A stretch of 64,000 nucleotides of DNA from an uncultured Dongia sp. (GTDB lineage: Bacteria > Pseudomonadota > Alphaproteobacteria > Dongiales > Dongiaceae): contig NZ_CAKZGO010000003.1 in the NCBI RefSeq assembly GCF_936916975.1, positions 372,001-436,000 of the forward strand, read 5' to 3'. The notes beneath the pieces were generated by a model that worked only from the letters and a program-made list of their open reading frames with translations, made no database searches and was not told the origin of the DNA. A program made the position numbers and the translations under genes. Positions 36,635 to 46,006 of the stretch are shown piece after piece. Position 1 is the first letter of the stretch. Every line of letters begins with the position of its first letter.

Positions 36635-37411
36635 TCAGCTTCCACTACGGCTCGATCCGCCGTCGAGGCGGAAAAAGGCGCCGGTGGTGTAGGCGGATTG
36701 CTGGGCTGCGAGGAATGCTACCATGGCACCGAATTCGGCCGGATCGCCGTAGCGGCCGACCGGAATGCCTGCGGCACCTTCGGCTGCCACTTCTTCTACC
36801 GCGCGACCGGCGCGCTTGGCAGCCGCTGCATCGAGCGACGACGTGCGTTCGGTCGCGAACGCACCGGGCGCCACGGTGTTGACGGTGACGCCCTGCCCCG
36901 CCACTTCATCGGAGAGGGACTTCAGCCAGCCATTGAGGCCGGCGCGCAAGGCGTTGGAATAGACGAGGCCGGGGATCGGTTCCTGCACGCTGGTCGAGGC
37001 GATCGAGATGATGCGGCCCCAGCCACGCGCGGCCATGCCCTTGGCGAGATGGCCGGCAAGATCGATCTGGTTGAGGAACATCGCTTCGAACTGAGCGAGC
37101 CATGCCGCACGGTCGACTGTCCCGGCCTTGACCGGCGGTGGCGGTGGCGAGTTCAGCACCAGGATGTCGTAGCCGCGCGGATCCGCGAGGATCGATTGCA
37201 GATCCGCCGCACGGCCAAGATCGGCGACGAGCGCAGAGGCCTTGCCGCCCTTCGCGATGATGTCTTGGATTTGCGCGTTCAGCTTATCCTTGCTGCGCGC
37301 AAGCAGCACCACCTCGACACCTTCCACCGCGAGCGCCGCGGCGGATGCAGCACCCAGGCCTTGGCTGGCACCCAGTACCAGCGCGCGTTTGCCGCTCAAT
37401 CCAAAATCCAT
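36635..37411 (-). CDS. Atypical SDR lacking NNAG and YxxxK
   Basis: 258 residues with the SDR nucleotide-binding motif GASQGLG (residues 14-20) and the PG motif in TVNTVAPGAF. Two catalytic signatures are altered. The NNAG position reads NSPPPPP (residues 87-93), and after Y151 the expected Lys at +4 is Leu (YSNALRAG). This resembles a known divergent SDR subgroup with an LSNALR-type motif, so it may use different catalysis or bind without turnover. ATG 37411 has only a weak ribosome-binding site and the frame is open 32 codons upstream. It follows acyP on the same strand, 22 bp apart. Confidence 0.82.
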   Translation of the reverse strand: MDFGLSGKRALVLGASQGLGAASAAALAVEGVEVVLLARSKDKLNAQIQDIIAKGGKASALVADLGRAADLQSILADPRGYDILVLNSPPPPPVKAGTVDRAAWLAQFEAMFLNQIDLAGHLAKGMAARGWGRIISIASTSVQEPIPGLVYSNALRAGLNGWLKSLSDEVAGQGVTVNTVAPGAFATERTSSLDAAAAKRAGRAVEEVAAEGAAGIPVGRYGDPAEFGAMVAFLAAQQSAYTTGAFFRLDGGSSRSGS

Positions 37412-37433
37412 GACGGTCTCGCTTGTTTTCGTT

Positions 37434-37730
37434 TCAGGAACCGGATCTTTTCGCGAAACCGTCGGGAATGTCGCCTGCGAAATCCTCAACGCCGATACTC
37501 GCCACACGCGCGGCCGGTGGACCGCGGTGGCAAGCCGTGATCATGTCGTCGACCTTTTCTTGCGGACCCGCGAAGAGCGCTTCCACCGAACCGTCGGCGC
37601 AATTGCGGACCCAGCCTTTGAGGCCGCGCGCCTGCGCCTCCTCGATCGTCCAGGCACGATACCAGACGCCCTGCACCTTGCCGGTGATCTGGCAGCGTTT
37701 AGCGACCCAGCCCGCGGCCAGGAGCGGCAT
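37434..37730 (-). CDS. acyP: Acylphosphatase
   Basis: A small cytoplasmic enzyme that hydrolyses carboxyl-phosphate bonds such as in acetyl phosphate and 1,3-bisphosphoglycerate. The 98 residues match the family: GKVQGVWYRAWT with the phosphate-binding R25 and GWVRNCADGSVEALFAG with N43. The C-terminus is a little longer than usual (DGFAKRSGS). Its ATG overlaps the pccA stop by one base (TGATG), so it is translated with pccA. Confidence 0.95.
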   Translation of the reverse strand: MPLLAAGWVAKRCQITGKVQGVWYRAWTIEEAQARGLKGWVRNCADGSVEALFAGPQEKVDDMITACHRGPPAARVASIGVEDFAGDIPDGFAKRSGS

Positions 37731-39715
37731 CAGGCAAATTCCACGATGACCTGATCGACGGCAAGGCTATCGCCGGATTTGGCGTGGATCTTCGAGACTG
37801 TACCGTCTCGTTCAGCCTTGAGGATGTTCATCATCTTCATGGCTTCGACCACGCAGAGTTCCTCGCCGGCCTTGATCTCCTGGCCCTCTTTCACCGCCAG
37901 CGAGACGAGCAAGCCCGGCATGGGCGAGAGCAGATAGCGCGACATGTCCGGTGGCTGCTTCACCAGCATGTGACGGTCGAGCTCGGCCGCGCGGGGGGCG
38001 AGCACCAGCACCTTGGCCTGGGCACCGGCATAGGTCAGGCGATAGCCGATACCAACCCGGTCGATCTGGATCGTGATGTTGCGCCCGTCGATGCGACCGC
38101 GCCACAACACGTCACCCAACTTCCAGTCACTGACAAGCTCGTGACTCTTCTTGTCGGCGATGACGGCGAAACCCGCCGCGGTCTCGGCCACGGTCGCCTC
38201 ATGCATGGTGTCGTTCAGCTTCACCACCCATTTGCCGTCGACGGCGCTGCCATTGGCATGGAAATGCGGAACACGGCCATGGGCGCGCAGTTCATAGCGA
38301 TGATGCACGATGGCCGCCACGGCAACGAGATCGGCATGCGCCTGGGGCGGCAAGTTCACGCCATGGAAGCCGTCCGGAAATTCTTCGGCGATGAAGCCGG
38401 TGGTAAGCCTGCCGGCGGCGAAGCGCTCATGCGCCATCAAGGCTGAAAGGAACGGCATGTTGTGGTTGAGGCCGCGGATGTAGAACGCATCCAGCGCCTC
38501 GCGCATGGTTTGCGTGGCCGATTTGCGGTCCGGGCCATAGGCCACCAGCTTGGCGATCATCGGATCGTAGAACATGCTGATCTCAGCACCTTCATAGACA
38601 CCGGAATCAACGCGCACATTGGCACCGAGACTGGGTTCGCGGTAGCGCACGAGGCGGCCGGTCGAGGGCAGGAAATTGCGCAGAGGATCTTCGGCATAGA
38701 CACGCGCCTCGATGGCCCAGCCTTTGAGCTTCACATCGGCCTGTTTCAGCTTCAGCTTTTCCCCATAGGCGACACGAATCATCTGCTCAACGAGATCCAG
38801 GCCAGTCACCATCTCGGTGACCGGATGTTCGACCTGGAGCCGCGTGTTCATCTCGAGGAAATAGAAGTTGCGCTTGCCGTCGACGATGAATTCGACCGTG
38901 CCGGCGGATTTGTATTTGACGGCTTTGGCCAGAGCCACCGCCTGTTCACCCATGGCAGCGCGGGTTTTTTCGTCGAGGAAGGGTGACGGCGCCTCCTCGA
39001 TCACCTTCTGGTGGCGACGCTGGATCGAGCATTCGCGTTCGCCCAGATAGAGGCAAGTACCGTGGCCGTCGGCCAGCACCTGGATCTCGATATGGCGCGG
39101 CTCCTCGATGAACTTTTCGATGAAGATGCGGTCGTCACCGAAGCTGGCCTTCGCTTCCGACGTTGCCGAGCGGAAACCGTCCTTGGCCTCGGCGTCATTG
39201 TAGGCGACGCGCATGCCCTTGCCGCCACCGCCAGCCGAGGCTTTGACCATGACGGGATAGCCGATTTCGCGGGCGATCTTGACGGCATGATCGCCATCCT
39301 TGATGACCTCAAGAAAGCCCGGGACCATGTTGACGCCGGCCGCCTTGGCGAGCTTCTTCGATTCGATCTTGTCGCCCATGGCATGGATGGCATGGGGATC
39401 CGGGCCGATGAAGACGATCTTGGCCTTCTTCAAGGCCTCCGCGAATTTCATGTTCTCAGAGAGGAAGCCGTAGCCGGGATGAACCGCTTCGGCGCCGGTC
39501 GCCTTGCAGGCCTCGACGATTTTCTCGATCACGAGATAGGAATCGCGTGCCGCTGCCGGGCCAATCGCCACAGCCTCGTCCGCCAGGCGCACATGCAGTG
39601 CGTCAGCATCCGGTTCCGAATAGACGGCCACGGTCTTGATGCCCATGGCCTTGGCGGTCTTGATGACGCGGCAGGCGATCTCGCCGCGATTGGCAATCAG
39701 GATCTTCTTGAACAT
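37730..39715 (-). CDS. pccA: Propionyl-CoA carboxylase, biotin-containing alpha subunit
   Basis: Carboxylates biotin with ATP and bicarbonate, then supplies it to the beta subunit to make (S)-methylmalonyl-CoA. The 661 residues contain the biotin carboxylase part (1 to about 450) with ANRGEIACRVIKTA, the ATP-grasp glycine loop KASAGGGGKGMR and EMNTRLQVEHPVTE. A middle linking domain and the C-terminal biotinyl domain follow, with K627 in VVEAMKMMN. It lies 23 bp downstream of pccB on the same strand and overlaps acyP. Acetyl-CoA or methylcrotonyl-CoA as substrate is less likely given this pairing. Confidence 0.95.
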   Translation of the reverse strand: MFKKILIANRGEIACRVIKTAKAMGIKTVAVYSEPDADALHVRLADEAVAIGPAAARDSYLVIEKIVEACKATGAEAVHPGYGFLSENMKFAEALKKAKIVFIGPDPHAIHAMGDKIESKKLAKAAGVNMVPGFLEVIKDGDHAVKIAREIGYPVMVKASAGGGGKGMRVAYNDAEAKDGFRSATSEAKASFGDDRIFIEKFIEEPRHIEIQVLADGHGTCLYLGERECSIQRRHQKVIEEAPSPFLDEKTRAAMGEQAVALAKAVKYKSAGTVEFIVDGKRNFYFLEMNTRLQVEHPVTEMVTGLDLVEQMIRVAYGEKLKLKQADVKLKGWAIEARVYAEDPLRNFLPSTGRLVRYREPSLGANVRVDSGVYEGAEISMFYDPMIAKLVAYGPDRKSATQTMREALDAFYIRGLNHNMPFLSALMAHERFAAGRLTTGFIAEEFPDGFHGVNLPPQAHADLVAVAAIVHHRYELRAHGRVPHFHANGSAVDGKWVVKLNDTMHEATVAETAAGFAVIADKKSHELVSDWKLGDVLWRGRIDGRNITIQIDRVGIGYRLTYAGAQAKVLVLAPRAAELDRHMLVKQPPDMSRYLLSPMPGLLVSLAVKEGQEIKAGEELCVVEAMKMMNILKAERDGTVSKIHAKSGDSLAVDQVIVEFA

Positions 39716-39738
39716 GTCTCTAATTCCCCCGCCCCGGC

Positions 39739-41271
39739 TTACAGCGGGATGTTGTCGTGCTTCTTCCAGGGATTCTCGATCTTCTTGTCCCTGAGCATGG
39801 CCAGCGACCGGCAGATGCGCTTCCTCGTCGAATGCGGCATGATCACGTCGTCGATGAAACCTCGTGCACCTGCCACGAAGGGCGTCGCGAATTTCTGGCG
39901 ATATTCCTCGGTGCGTTCGGCGATCTTGTCGGCATCGCCAGCGTCCGCGCGGAAGATGATCTCGACGGCGCCCTTGGGACCCATGACCGCGATCTCCGCC
40001 GTCGGCCAGGCGAAATTGACGTCGCCACGCAGATGCTTCGAGCTCATGACGTCATAGGCGCCGCCATAGGCCTTGCGCGTGATGACGGTGACCTTCGGCA
40101 CAGTCGCCTCGCCATAGGCGAAGAGCAGCTTGGCACCGTGCTTGATGATGGCGCCGTGTTCCTGCGTGGTGCCGGGCAGGAACCCCGGGACGTCGACGAA
40201 GGTTACGATCGGAATCTCGAAACAATCGCAGAAACGCACGAACCGCGCGGCTTTCCGGGATGAATCGATGTCGAGGCAACCGGCCAACACCATCGGCTGA
40301 TTGGCGACGATGCCCACCGTCTCGCCGCCCATGCGGGCAAAACCGGTCAGGATGTTGCGTGCGTGGGCAGGCTGCAGCTCAAAGAAATCGCCCTCATCCA
40401 CCACTTTCTGGATGAGTTCCTTCATGTCATAGGGCTTGTTGGGATTGGACGGGATCAGCGTATCCAGCGACATCTCATCGCGGTCGATCGGGTCCGTTGT
40501 CTGCCGCGCCGGCGCCTTCGAGCGATTGGAGGCCGGCAACATGTCGACAAAACGACGCACCTCGAGGAGCGCCTCGACATCATTCTCGAAGGCGAGGTCG
40601 GCGACACCGGATTTCTGGCTGTGGGTGACGGCACCCCCGAGCTGTTCGAAGGTGACGGTTTCATGCGTCACCGTCTTCACCACTTCGGGTCCAGTGACGA
40701 ACATGTAGGAACTGTCTTTCACCATGAAGATGAAGTCGGTCATGGCCGGTGAATAGACGGCACCGCCGGCACAGGGCCCCATGATGACGCTGATCTGCGG
40801 TACGACGCCGGACGCCATGATGTTGCGCTGGAACACTTCGGCATAGCCGGCCAGGGACGCGACACCTTCCTGGATGCGGGCGCCGCCGGAATCGTTGATG
40901 CCGATGACCGGGGCGCCGACGCGCAGGGCCTGGTCCATCACCTTGCAGATCTTCTCGGCATGCGCCTCGGAGAGCGAGCCGCCGAAGACGGTGAAATCCT
41001 GGCTGAAGACAAAAACGAGGCGACCATTGACCGTACCATAGCCGGTGACGACCCCATCGCCGGGCACGCGCTGCGACCCCATGCCGAAATCATGGCAGCG
41101 GTGTTCGACGAACATGTCCCATTCTTCGAAGGAATCCGGATCGAGCAACAGTTCTATGCGCTCGCGCGCGGTGAGCCTGCCCTTGGCATGCTGGGCCTCG
41201 ACGCGCTTCTTGCCGCCGCCGGCGCGCGCAGCCGCCCGCTTCTCTTCCAGCTGTTTCAGGATTTCCTGCAT
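39739..41271 (-). CDS. pccB: Propionyl-CoA carboxylase, beta (carboxyltransferase) subunit
   Basis: Transfers CO2 from carboxybiotin to propionyl-CoA. The 510 residues hold two crotonase-fold halves, with [20 protein letters not shown] and [17 protein letters not shown] in the first (the oxyanion-forming part), and [20 protein letters not shown] and [20 protein letters not shown] in the second. An ATG at 41271 with AGGGGG ahead is chosen; the frame runs about 100 codons upstream but would cross the operator and ATP12 gene. Immediately upstream is a promoter with a palindromic site. Confidence 0.96.
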   Translation of the reverse strand: MQEILKQLEEKRAAARAGGGKKRVEAQHAKGRLTARERIELLLDPDSFEEWDMFVEHRCHDFGMGSQRVPGDGVVTGYGTVNGRLVFVFSQDFTVFGGSLSEAHAEKICKVMDQALRVGAPVIGINDSGGARIQEGVASLAGYAEVFQRNIMASGVVPQISVIMGPCAGGAVYSPAMTDFIFMVKDSSYMFVTGPEVVKTVTHETVTFEQLGGAVTHSQKSGVADLAFENDVEALLEVRRFVDMLPASNRSKAPARQTTDPIDRDEMSLDTLIPSNPNKPYDMKELIQKVVDEGDFFELQPAHARNILTGFARMGGETVGIVANQPMVLAGCLDIDSSRKAARFVRFCDCFEIPIVTFVDVPGFLPGTTQEHGAIIKHGAKLLFAYGEATVPKVTVITRKAYGGAYDVMSSKHLRGDVNFAWPTAEIAVMGPKGAVEIIFRADAGDADKIAERTEEYRQKFATPFVAGARGFIDDVIMPHSTRKRICRSLAMLRDKKIENPWKKHDNIPL

Positions 41272-41312
41272 TGGCCCGTCCCCCTGAACTTTAGAGATCG
41301 CCCTGCCTTTAT

Positions 41313-41330
41313 TTTCCGCAGGTGCGAAAA
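41313..41330. promoter_or_regulatory. Imperfect palindrome at the pcc promoter, possible ScfR/PccR-type operator
   Basis: TTTCCGCA-GG-TGCGAAAA is an 8-bp inverted repeat with one mismatch. It lies just downstream of the predicted pccB transcription start and 42 bp before the start codon. PccR of Rhodobacter sphaeroides, which controls propionyl-CoA carboxylase, binds TTTGC-type palindromes. A similar regulator is plausible, but none is encoded in the window. Confidence 0.45.
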
Positions 41331-41338
41331 GCGCATTC

Positions 41339-41367
41339 TGGATAGCACGAAGATTCAGCGAACCCAA
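41339..41367 (-). promoter_or_regulatory. Candidate promoter of pccB-pccA-acyP
   Basis: On the minus strand TTGGGT (41362-41367) and TATCCA (41339-41344) are separated by 17 bp. Transcription would begin near 41332, beside the palindrome. Match to consensus is partial. Confidence 0.4.
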
Positions 41368-41446
41368 GGCCGAAGCAGGCCCTAAAGCCGCGAAAGAAGC
41401 ACCTTTCCGCGGGATTTGGGCGGGTTCATTCGTCGTAGAAATAGCC

Positions 41447-42160
41447 TCACGGCTGCGCCAGCAGATCGAGGAAGCGGCGCGCGGCCACCAATTCGGCCAG
41501 TTGGCCGACGCGCCGGTCGAGCGCTTCCCTGTCCTCGCCCCAGCGTTCTGCCTGGAACAGCTCATCGAGCTGTGCCGCATGCCCGGCCTGCTCCGCCGTC
41601 AGCTCGCCCTCTGCGACCGCCAAGCCGATCACCAGCGAGCCGGTGGCGGAAACGAGGGCCGCCAGTGCCGAGAGCGCGAAGGGCTCATACCCCTCCACCA
41701 CCCGGGTCAGCGCTTCCAACGTAACGGACGGCTGGTCGATCGCCACGATGCCCTTGGTCGCCGTCAGGGAGACGTCATAGCGCCGCCGGAGCCAATCCAG
41801 CAGCGGGTCCCAGACCTGGGTTTCCCGCTCCACCAACGCCGCGGGGTCGGTCGCCCGGTAGCAGATGAGATCGGTGCCGGCATAGCTGGCAAGGTCGGCC
41901 ACGATACGCGCCCGTTCCGGCGCGACGCGGTCGATGGCCGTGGCGGCGAATTGCATGAGCGGCATGCTGTGTGGACGAATCTTGTCGCTCTGGGCATCCC
42001 ATTCCGCAGCGATCCCTGAGGCCAGCGCTTTGGTCGGCAGGTTCAACGCATTCTTGGCCGGCGAGCGCAACAGCTTGCCGTCAAGGGTGACACCCCAGCC
42101 GTCCGCCACATTCGTCACGGCCACGGCTTTATAGAATCGGCTTGGCGTGTGTCCCAGCAT
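41447..42160 (-). CDS. ATP12 family F1-ATPase assembly chaperone
   Basis: 237 residues. ATP12 binds the alpha subunit of the F1 ATP synthase and prevents its aggregation before assembly; it occurs in mitochondria and their alphaproteobacterial relatives. Family features include an N-terminal beta-rich region ([22 protein letters not shown]), [26 protein letters not shown] and the helical C-terminal half ([20 protein letters not shown]). It lies near the pcc genes on the same strand and 5 bp downstream of an AsmA-family gene. Confidence 0.94.
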   Translation of the reverse strand: MLGHTPSRFYKAVAVTNVADGWGVTLDGKLLRSPAKNALNLPTKALASGIAAEWDAQSDKIRPHSMPLMQFAATAIDRVAPERARIVADLASYAGTDLICYRATDPAALVERETQVWDPLLDWLRRRYDVSLTATKGIVAIDQPSVTLEALTRVVEGYEPFALSALAALVSATGSLVIGLAVAEGELTAEQAGHAAQLDELFQAERWGEDREALDRRVGQLAELVAARRFLDLLAQP

Positions 42161-42165
42161 GCTGA

Positions 42166-44232
42166 TCAGTTCCCGAACAGATCATTGATGCCGTCACCAA
42201 TCGAGTCCAGCGCCTTGCTGGTCTCCTTGCCGATCTTCTTGGCGCCATCGCCGACACCTTCGATCACCTGGCCGGCACCTTCGCCGACACCTTCGATCAC
42301 CTTGCCGCTGCCATCGATGATCTTTTCGCCTGGTGTCGCCGAACTGCCGGCCTTGACACCGGCATCCAACGCCGAGCGACAGGGATTGGGGCCAAGGTCA
42401 TTCGACCCGCCGAGACCGGTGACGGCGGAGAGCGCACCGAAGGTTGCAAAATTCGCCGCGCGTGTGGCAAAGCCCGCGGTGTTTTCGACCGTGCCGATGG
42501 CATCCGGTGTGACACTCGGTTTCGAGAGCGTGCCGCCGACATTCATCGGGACGGCGAGGTTGGCAAGATTGATCTGCTTCGATTGTGTGTCGAGATGGAG
42601 ATCCAGTTGTTCGGCGCGGAGATCGATGTCGCCCGAGCCCAGCACCGTAGCTCCCGGTGTATCGAGAACGATGCCACGCGATTGCGCGATGCCGTTCTTG
42701 ATGTCGAAGCGCGTCACCAGGCAATTGACCAGGGCGGCGTCGCCATTGCCCCCGACAGCGATGAGGCTGAAGAGATCGGCAAACAGCAGGCGCACGATAT
42801 TGTTCTGCAGGCGGCCGCTGCCGGTCTCGAACAATACATTGCCATTGGCGCCGGCCAGCAAGGCGCGCAACGACTGCGCCGGGCCGCTCAATTCCACTTC
42901 GAGATTGGCGTTCTTCGCCTGCAGCACACCGTCAAGCCCCATGGTTTCCAACAGTGGTACGGCGGCAACGTCATCCGCGCGGACCCGTGCCACCAAAGGC
43001 GGGGGCGATTGCATGCTGTCCAGAGAGCCTGCCGCGGAGAAGCGGCCATCGACCAGATTGCCGGTAACATTGGTGAGGTCGAGCTTGCCATCGCGCAGAT
43101 GCAGTTCAATGCCGGCACTCTTCAGCGGATAGGGGCCGTGGGCGAATTCCTGTGCGGTCCACAACACGTCGGCATCCAGCATGTCGAGCTTTGGGACGAC
43201 CCAGAGCTCGCCGGAAAATGCCCGGCCATCCTTCGGGCCGTTATCGGGGCCGGAGAGCACCGGCTCCATGCCGAAATCCTTGCTGTCCAACTTGGTCGAG
43301 GCAAGGCGCAAGCCGATGAGCGGTCGCTTCTCGCCCAGGCTGTATTCCATATCACCGGTGAAATCGCTGCCGCCCACGCGGCCGCTGGCGGCCGCCAGCT
43401 TATAGTGGCCCTTGGCACCGGTGAGATGACCCGCGATGCGATAGGGACCAGCACCCGGCAGTTTCACATCGCCGAAGGCAACGGCGCCCGTCGAGATCAG
43501 CGAGAGGTCGACATCGATGCCTTCGAAATGTGCCGGGTCGGCGATCTGTCCATTCACTGTGAACGCCACCGCGCCGACATTGCCCTTGAGGTCGAGCGGC
43601 AAGGGACCTTGCGTGAATTGGCGGAGCGCGCCGATTTGACCTTCGGCGGTCAATTGTTCTCCAGCCATGGCGGCGCGCAAAGAAAGCGTGATCGGCGCAC
43701 CGACCGCTGCCGTCTGCGCCGCGAGATTGTCGATATCGACACGCCGCGCGATACCGGTTTCGCCATCGCGGTAGCGGATGCTCAGGCGATCGACCAACAC
43801 GTCCGCCACATGGGGTAACGGCGCGGAGCCCGACCCGCCGGCGCCCATCACCCAATTGCCGACGCCCTCGGCATTGGTTTCAAGGAGCACATCAGCATCC
43901 GACAGGATCAGGCGCTTGATGACGATTTCGTTGGAGAGGAGCGGCATCAACTCGATCTCCGCCGCCAGCCGGTCGAATTTGAACATGGCCGGTTCGGTGC
44001 CCCATTCCGCGTTGCGAAAGGTGACCTGGCTGACGGTGAGAGTCGGGGTAAGAGAGATGCCGAGTTCGACATTGCCGGCCAGCACCAAATCGCGCCCGGT
44101 CGCCGCCTTCACTTGGGACGCGATGAGATCCTTATAGGCGTTGAAATCGGTCGACTTGACGATGGCAACCAGGGTCGCCGCGAGACCCACCGCGAGCATC
44201 ACCAGGCCGGCCAGAATCGTTTTCAGCCGCAT
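42166..44232 (-). CDS. AsmA-family protein
   Basis: 688 residues with one N-terminal membrane anchor (LVMLAVGLAATLVAIV) and a long periplasmic body. AsmA-like proteins form lipid-conducting beta-structured tubes linked to outer-membrane biogenesis. The N-terminal AsmA domain (about residues 1-200) has DLVLAGNVELGISLTPTLTV, and the AsmA2-like region (about 400-600) contains DGRFSAAGSLDSM and GSGDIDLRAEQLDLHLDT. The C-terminal tail carries a repeated VIEGVGEGAGQVIEGVGDGA, about 9 residues per unit, of unknown use. Confidence 0.92.
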   Translation of the reverse strand: MRLKTILAGLVMLAVGLAATLVAIVKSTDFNAYKDLIASQVKAATGRDLVLAGNVELGISLTPTLTVSQVTFRNAEWGTEPAMFKFDRLAAEIELMPLLSNEIVIKRLILSDADVLLETNAEGVGNWVMGAGGSGSAPLPHVADVLVDRLSIRYRDGETGIARRVDIDNLAAQTAAVGAPITLSLRAAMAGEQLTAEGQIGALRQFTQGPLPLDLKGNVGAVAFTVNGQIADPAHFEGIDVDLSLISTGAVAFGDVKLPGAGPYRIAGHLTGAKGHYKLAAASGRVGGSDFTGDMEYSLGEKRPLIGLRLASTKLDSKDFGMEPVLSGPDNGPKDGRAFSGELWVVPKLDMLDADVLWTAQEFAHGPYPLKSAGIELHLRDGKLDLTNVTGNLVDGRFSAAGSLDSMQSPPPLVARVRADDVAAVPLLETMGLDGVLQAKNANLEVELSGPAQSLRALLAGANGNVLFETGSGRLQNNIVRLLFADLFSLIAVGGNGDAALVNCLVTRFDIKNGIAQSRGIVLDTPGATVLGSGDIDLRAEQLDLHLDTQSKQINLANLAVPMNVGGTLSKPSVTPDAIGTVENTAGFATRAANFATFGALSAVTGLGGSNDLGPNPCRSALDAGVKAGSSATPGEKIIDGSGKVIEGVGEGAGQVIEGVGDGAKKIGKETSKALDSIGDGINDLFGN

Positions 44233-44264
44233 CGGGCGCTTCCTCCCATAATTTGGTGGGGATT

Positions 44265-44948
44265 TTAGCGGCTCGCGGAAAGGCTTTGCAAACAGGCTAT
44301 GAGATCGACGGGGGAATTTACCACCTGGTGGGCCCCGGCCGTGGTCAATTCTGTGACCGGATGGTAGCCCCAGCTGACACCGATGGCGGTCGCCCCGGCG
44401 GAACGGGCCATTTCCATGTCGAAACTGGTATCGCCGATGACAACGGTCTCGGCGGGGTCGCAGGCAGTCTCCGCCATGGCGCGGAGCACCATGTCCGGAT
44501 GCGGCTTGCTCAGCGCCCGATCGGCCGTCTGCAGGGTGTGGAAGCGCTCCCGGAGGCCGTGCAGGGCCAAAGTATGCTCCAGCCCCACCAGATTCTTGCC
44601 GGTGGCGACCCCCAGGAAGAGTTCCGGGTGGTCGAGCGCCAGGATGACGTCGCGGATGCCGTCGTAAAGGGGTTCAGCAATGCCGTCCGCAGCTCGAAGA
44701 GCCCGGACGATGACGCGGTAGGCTTCGGCAATCTCGTCGGCGGTTGCCTGTTCTTCTGCAGGCAGCAGCCGCGCCACGGCGATCTCGAGGCTGAGACCGA
44801 CCTGGCGGCGCACCGCTTCCGGTGTCGGCAACGGACGGCCGAACTGACCGAAGGCGCCCTGCATGGCAGAGACGATGTTGTGCTGGCTATCGACCAGGGT
44901 GCCGTCGCAATCGAAGATCACGAGTCTGTAATGACCGACCGGCAGCAT
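44265..44948 (-). CDS. HAD-IA phosphatase (phosphoglycolate phosphatase-like)
   Basis: 227 residues of HAD fold. Motif I is FDCDGTLVD (residues 10-18, with the nucleophile Asp), motif III is the Lys in LSKPHPDMVLRAM and motif IV is GDTSFDMEMARSAG. The alpha-helical cap lies between about residues 20 and 90. It most resembles Gph-type 2-phosphoglycolate phosphatases, but HAD substrates are hard to predict. ATG 44948 is taken as the start because 18 codons upstream would run into the RluC gene. Gap to the RluC stop is 7 bp. Confidence 0.92.
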   Translation of the reverse strand: MLPVGHYRLVIFDCDGTLVDSQHNIVSAMQGAFGQFGRPLPTPEAVRRQVGLSLEIAVARLLPAEEQATADEIAEAYRVIVRALRAADGIAEPLYDGIRDVILALDHPELFLGVATGKNLVGLEHTLALHGLRERFHTLQTADRALSKPHPDMVLRAMAETACDPAETVVIGDTSFDMEMARSAGATAIGVSWGYHPVTELTTAGAHQVVNSPVDLIACLQSLSASR

Positions 44949-44955
44949 GTTTGCG

Positions 44956-45969
44956 TCAGATTTCGAGGCCGGCAAACGGATCCTCATACGGCTCGTCGGC
45001 AAATTCGAAGAATTTCCAGGTCTTCTGCATGTGCGGCGGCAAAGGCGCCGTCACATTGATGATGCCGCGTGTCGGATGCGGGATGCGGATCGAGCGGGCA
45101 TGAAGATGCAACTGGTTATCGAGGGACTCGCGCGCAAAATAGGCCTTGGCACCGGCATATTTGCCGTCACCCAGGATCGGCGTACCTAACGCGATGCAAT
45201 GCGCGCGCAGCTGATGGGTGCGGCCAGTGATCGGCATCAAGGCCAACCACGCCGCCTTGTCATGGGCGCGCTCGACCACGGCGTAATAGGTGATGGCCTT
45301 CTTGCCGTCGTCTTCATCGATCTGCACGCGCTCGGCGGAACGGCGACCGACCGCGGCGACACTCTGCTTGAGGAGCGGGGCGTCGATCTTGCCTTCGTTC
45401 ATCTTGGGAGCGCCCACCGTGACGGCCCAATAGATCTTGCGGGCAGTCTTGTGGCGAAAGGCTTCGGCAAGCTTACGAGCAGCCGCTTGGCTACGCGCCA
45501 GCACCAGGCAACCCGACGTGTCGCGGTCGAGGCGGTGCACCAGACGTGGCCGTTCAGGCGCATCGAATTGCAGTGCCTCAAGCATCGCGTCGATATTGGT
45601 ATCGAGGCCGGTACCGCCCTGGACGGCGAGGCCCGCCGGCTTGTTGAGCACGATGACATCGGCATCCTTGAACAGGACCGCCTTGCGCAGGGCCTCGGCA
45701 TCCTTGGCGCTGACGGGCTTCGGACCGCTCGGCAGATCCATGTCGGGACGCGGTTCGACCGCGTCGCCCAAGGGCGGCACGCGGACGATCATGCCGGCCG
45801 CCAGGCGGTCAGCCGATTTCGCGCGCTTGCCGTCGATACGCACCTGTCCGGTACGCAGCAACTTTTCCAGACGACCATGGGTGAGATGCGGGAATTTGCG
45901 CTTGAACCAGCGGTCGAGACGCTGGTCGCCATCAGCAGCGGTGATGGTAAATTGCTGGACGCCACTCAT
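44956..45969 (-). CDS. rluC: RluA-family 23S rRNA pseudouridine synthase (RluC type)
   Basis: 337 residues. An N-terminal S4 RNA-binding domain (about 15-75) with RLDRWFKRKFPHLTHGRLEKLL is followed by the pseudouridine synthase domain, with catalytic Asp in HRLDRDTSGCLVLARS and TGRTHQLRAH. RluC modifies positions 955, 2504 and 2580 of 23S rRNA. RluD is excluded only by probability, because both share this architecture. ATG 45969 begins the frame MSGVQQFTIT. It overlaps nothing and precedes the HAD gene by 7 bp, an order seen in related genomes. Confidence 0.9.
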   Translation of the reverse strand: MSGVQQFTITAADGDQRLDRWFKRKFPHLTHGRLEKLLRTGQVRIDGKRAKSADRLAAGMIVRVPPLGDAVEPRPDMDLPSGPKPVSAKDAEALRKAVLFKDADVIVLNKPAGLAVQGGTGLDTNIDAMLEALQFDAPERPRLVHRLDRDTSGCLVLARSQAAARKLAEAFRHKTARKIYWAVTVGAPKMNEGKIDAPLLKQSVAAVGRRSAERVQIDEDDGKKAITYYAVVERAHDKAAWLALMPITGRTHQLRAHCIALGTPILGDGKYAGAKAYFARESLDNQLHLHARSIRIPHPTRGIINVTAPLPPHMQKTWKFFEFADEPYEDPFAGLEI

Positions 45970-46006
45970 CGTGAGTAACCGGGTGCGTCACCGGATGCGA
46001 AGCTCA

